From contig NZ_VCNA01000001.1 of assembly GCF_006170445.1 (NCBI RefSeq), forward strand, positions 186,001 to 250,000: DNA of 64,000 nt. Direction: 5' to 3'. Positions within the stretch are counted from its first letter, which is position 1. Each line of letters starts with the position of its first letter. The notes beneath the pieces were generated by a model, which was not told the origin of the DNA, ran no database searches, and worked only from the letters and a program-made list of their open reading frames with translations. This DNA is from Brevibacillus dissolubilis. GTDB taxonomy: Bacteria; Bacillota; Bacilli; Brevibacillales; Brevibacillaceae. This document shows, piece after piece, positions 63,907-64,000 of this stretch. Made by a program: the position numbers and the translations under genes.

Positions 63907-63941
63907 AAAGAGCTCTCCGCATAACATGGAGGGCTCTTTTT
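63907..63941 (+). terminator. Terminator after the M6 protease
   Basis: AAAGAGCTCTCC / GGAGGGCTCTTT with a 9-base loop and a T run. The last ~60 bases of the window after it show nothing I can assign. Confidence 0.85.
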
Positions 63942-64000
63942 GGTAAAAAGGCGGGGGGGTGATCCAAGCTATCACGAGAATGGCAACCCATTCTAACTCA

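Overview
The window is chromosomal DNA of a Gram-positive, probably spore-forming Firmicute of the Bacillales. Pointers are T-box leaders, AGGAGG ribosome sites, TTG/GTG starts, a Bacillus-type gas vesicle operon in the order A-N-F-G-L-S-K-J, tyrocidine/bacitracin-like NRPS modules, and a BcrAB/two-component immunity-like cassette. Brevibacillus, Paenibacillus or Tumebacillus-like genera would fit; the sequence alone does not let me name one. No rRNA, tRNA, CRISPR array or intact insertion sequence was seen.

Layout. 1-4 kb: the 3' end of an NRPS gene (end of an epimerization domain, then C-A-T-TE; the adenylation code reads as Asn). 4-8.8 kb: a response regulator and histidine kinase, then an ABC exporter (ATPase plus permease) and an MFS exporter, compactly arranged, with a helical-phased direct repeat before the ABC genes. 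8.8-9.3 kb: a decayed recombinase tail and AT-rich spacer. 9.3-15 kb: a secreted seven-repeat propeller-like protein, a CAP protein, a small membrane protein, SstT and an elongated endonuclease IV. 15-19.6 kb: a promoter, three tandem T-box leaders (all with an Ile-type ATC candidate specifier) and ilvB-ilvN-ilvA. 19.6-22 kb: a divergent MFS/LysR pair. 22.4-38.3 kb: a five-module NRPS (15.9 kb) with neither epimerization nor thioesterase domain.

38.5-42.4 kb: a compact eight-gene gas vesicle operon. 42.6-43.1 kb: a truncated AsnC/Lrp fragment and promoter region. 43.1-61.7 kb: a four-gene unit made of a fused TcB-TcC toxin with a nuclease-like C-terminal domain, a TcA pore subunit carrying an unusual repeated module, a cysteine-rich Hint-domain protein with a degenerate protease-like region and Ig-like tail, and a small cysteine-cluster protein. 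61.8-62.3 kb: a frameshifted tyrosine recombinase remnant whose tail is homologous to the one at 8.8 kb. 62.2-63.9 kb: an M6-type metalloprotease that has lost its secretion signal.

How the parts fit. The two-component system, ABC transporter and MFS exporter next to the Asn-terminating NRPS look like producer self-protection and export. The ilvBNA unit could feed branched-chain precursors to the neighbouring NRPS, which has two Val-like adenylation domains; that link is inference. The Tc operon is the most novel-looking part: an insecticidal-type ABC toxin in a Gram-positive, co-directional with two cysteine-rich accessory proteins of unknown role. Two related recombinase tails in the same orientation bracket about 53 kb holding the ilv, NRPS, gas vesicle and toxin genes, which suggests past integration events at both edges.
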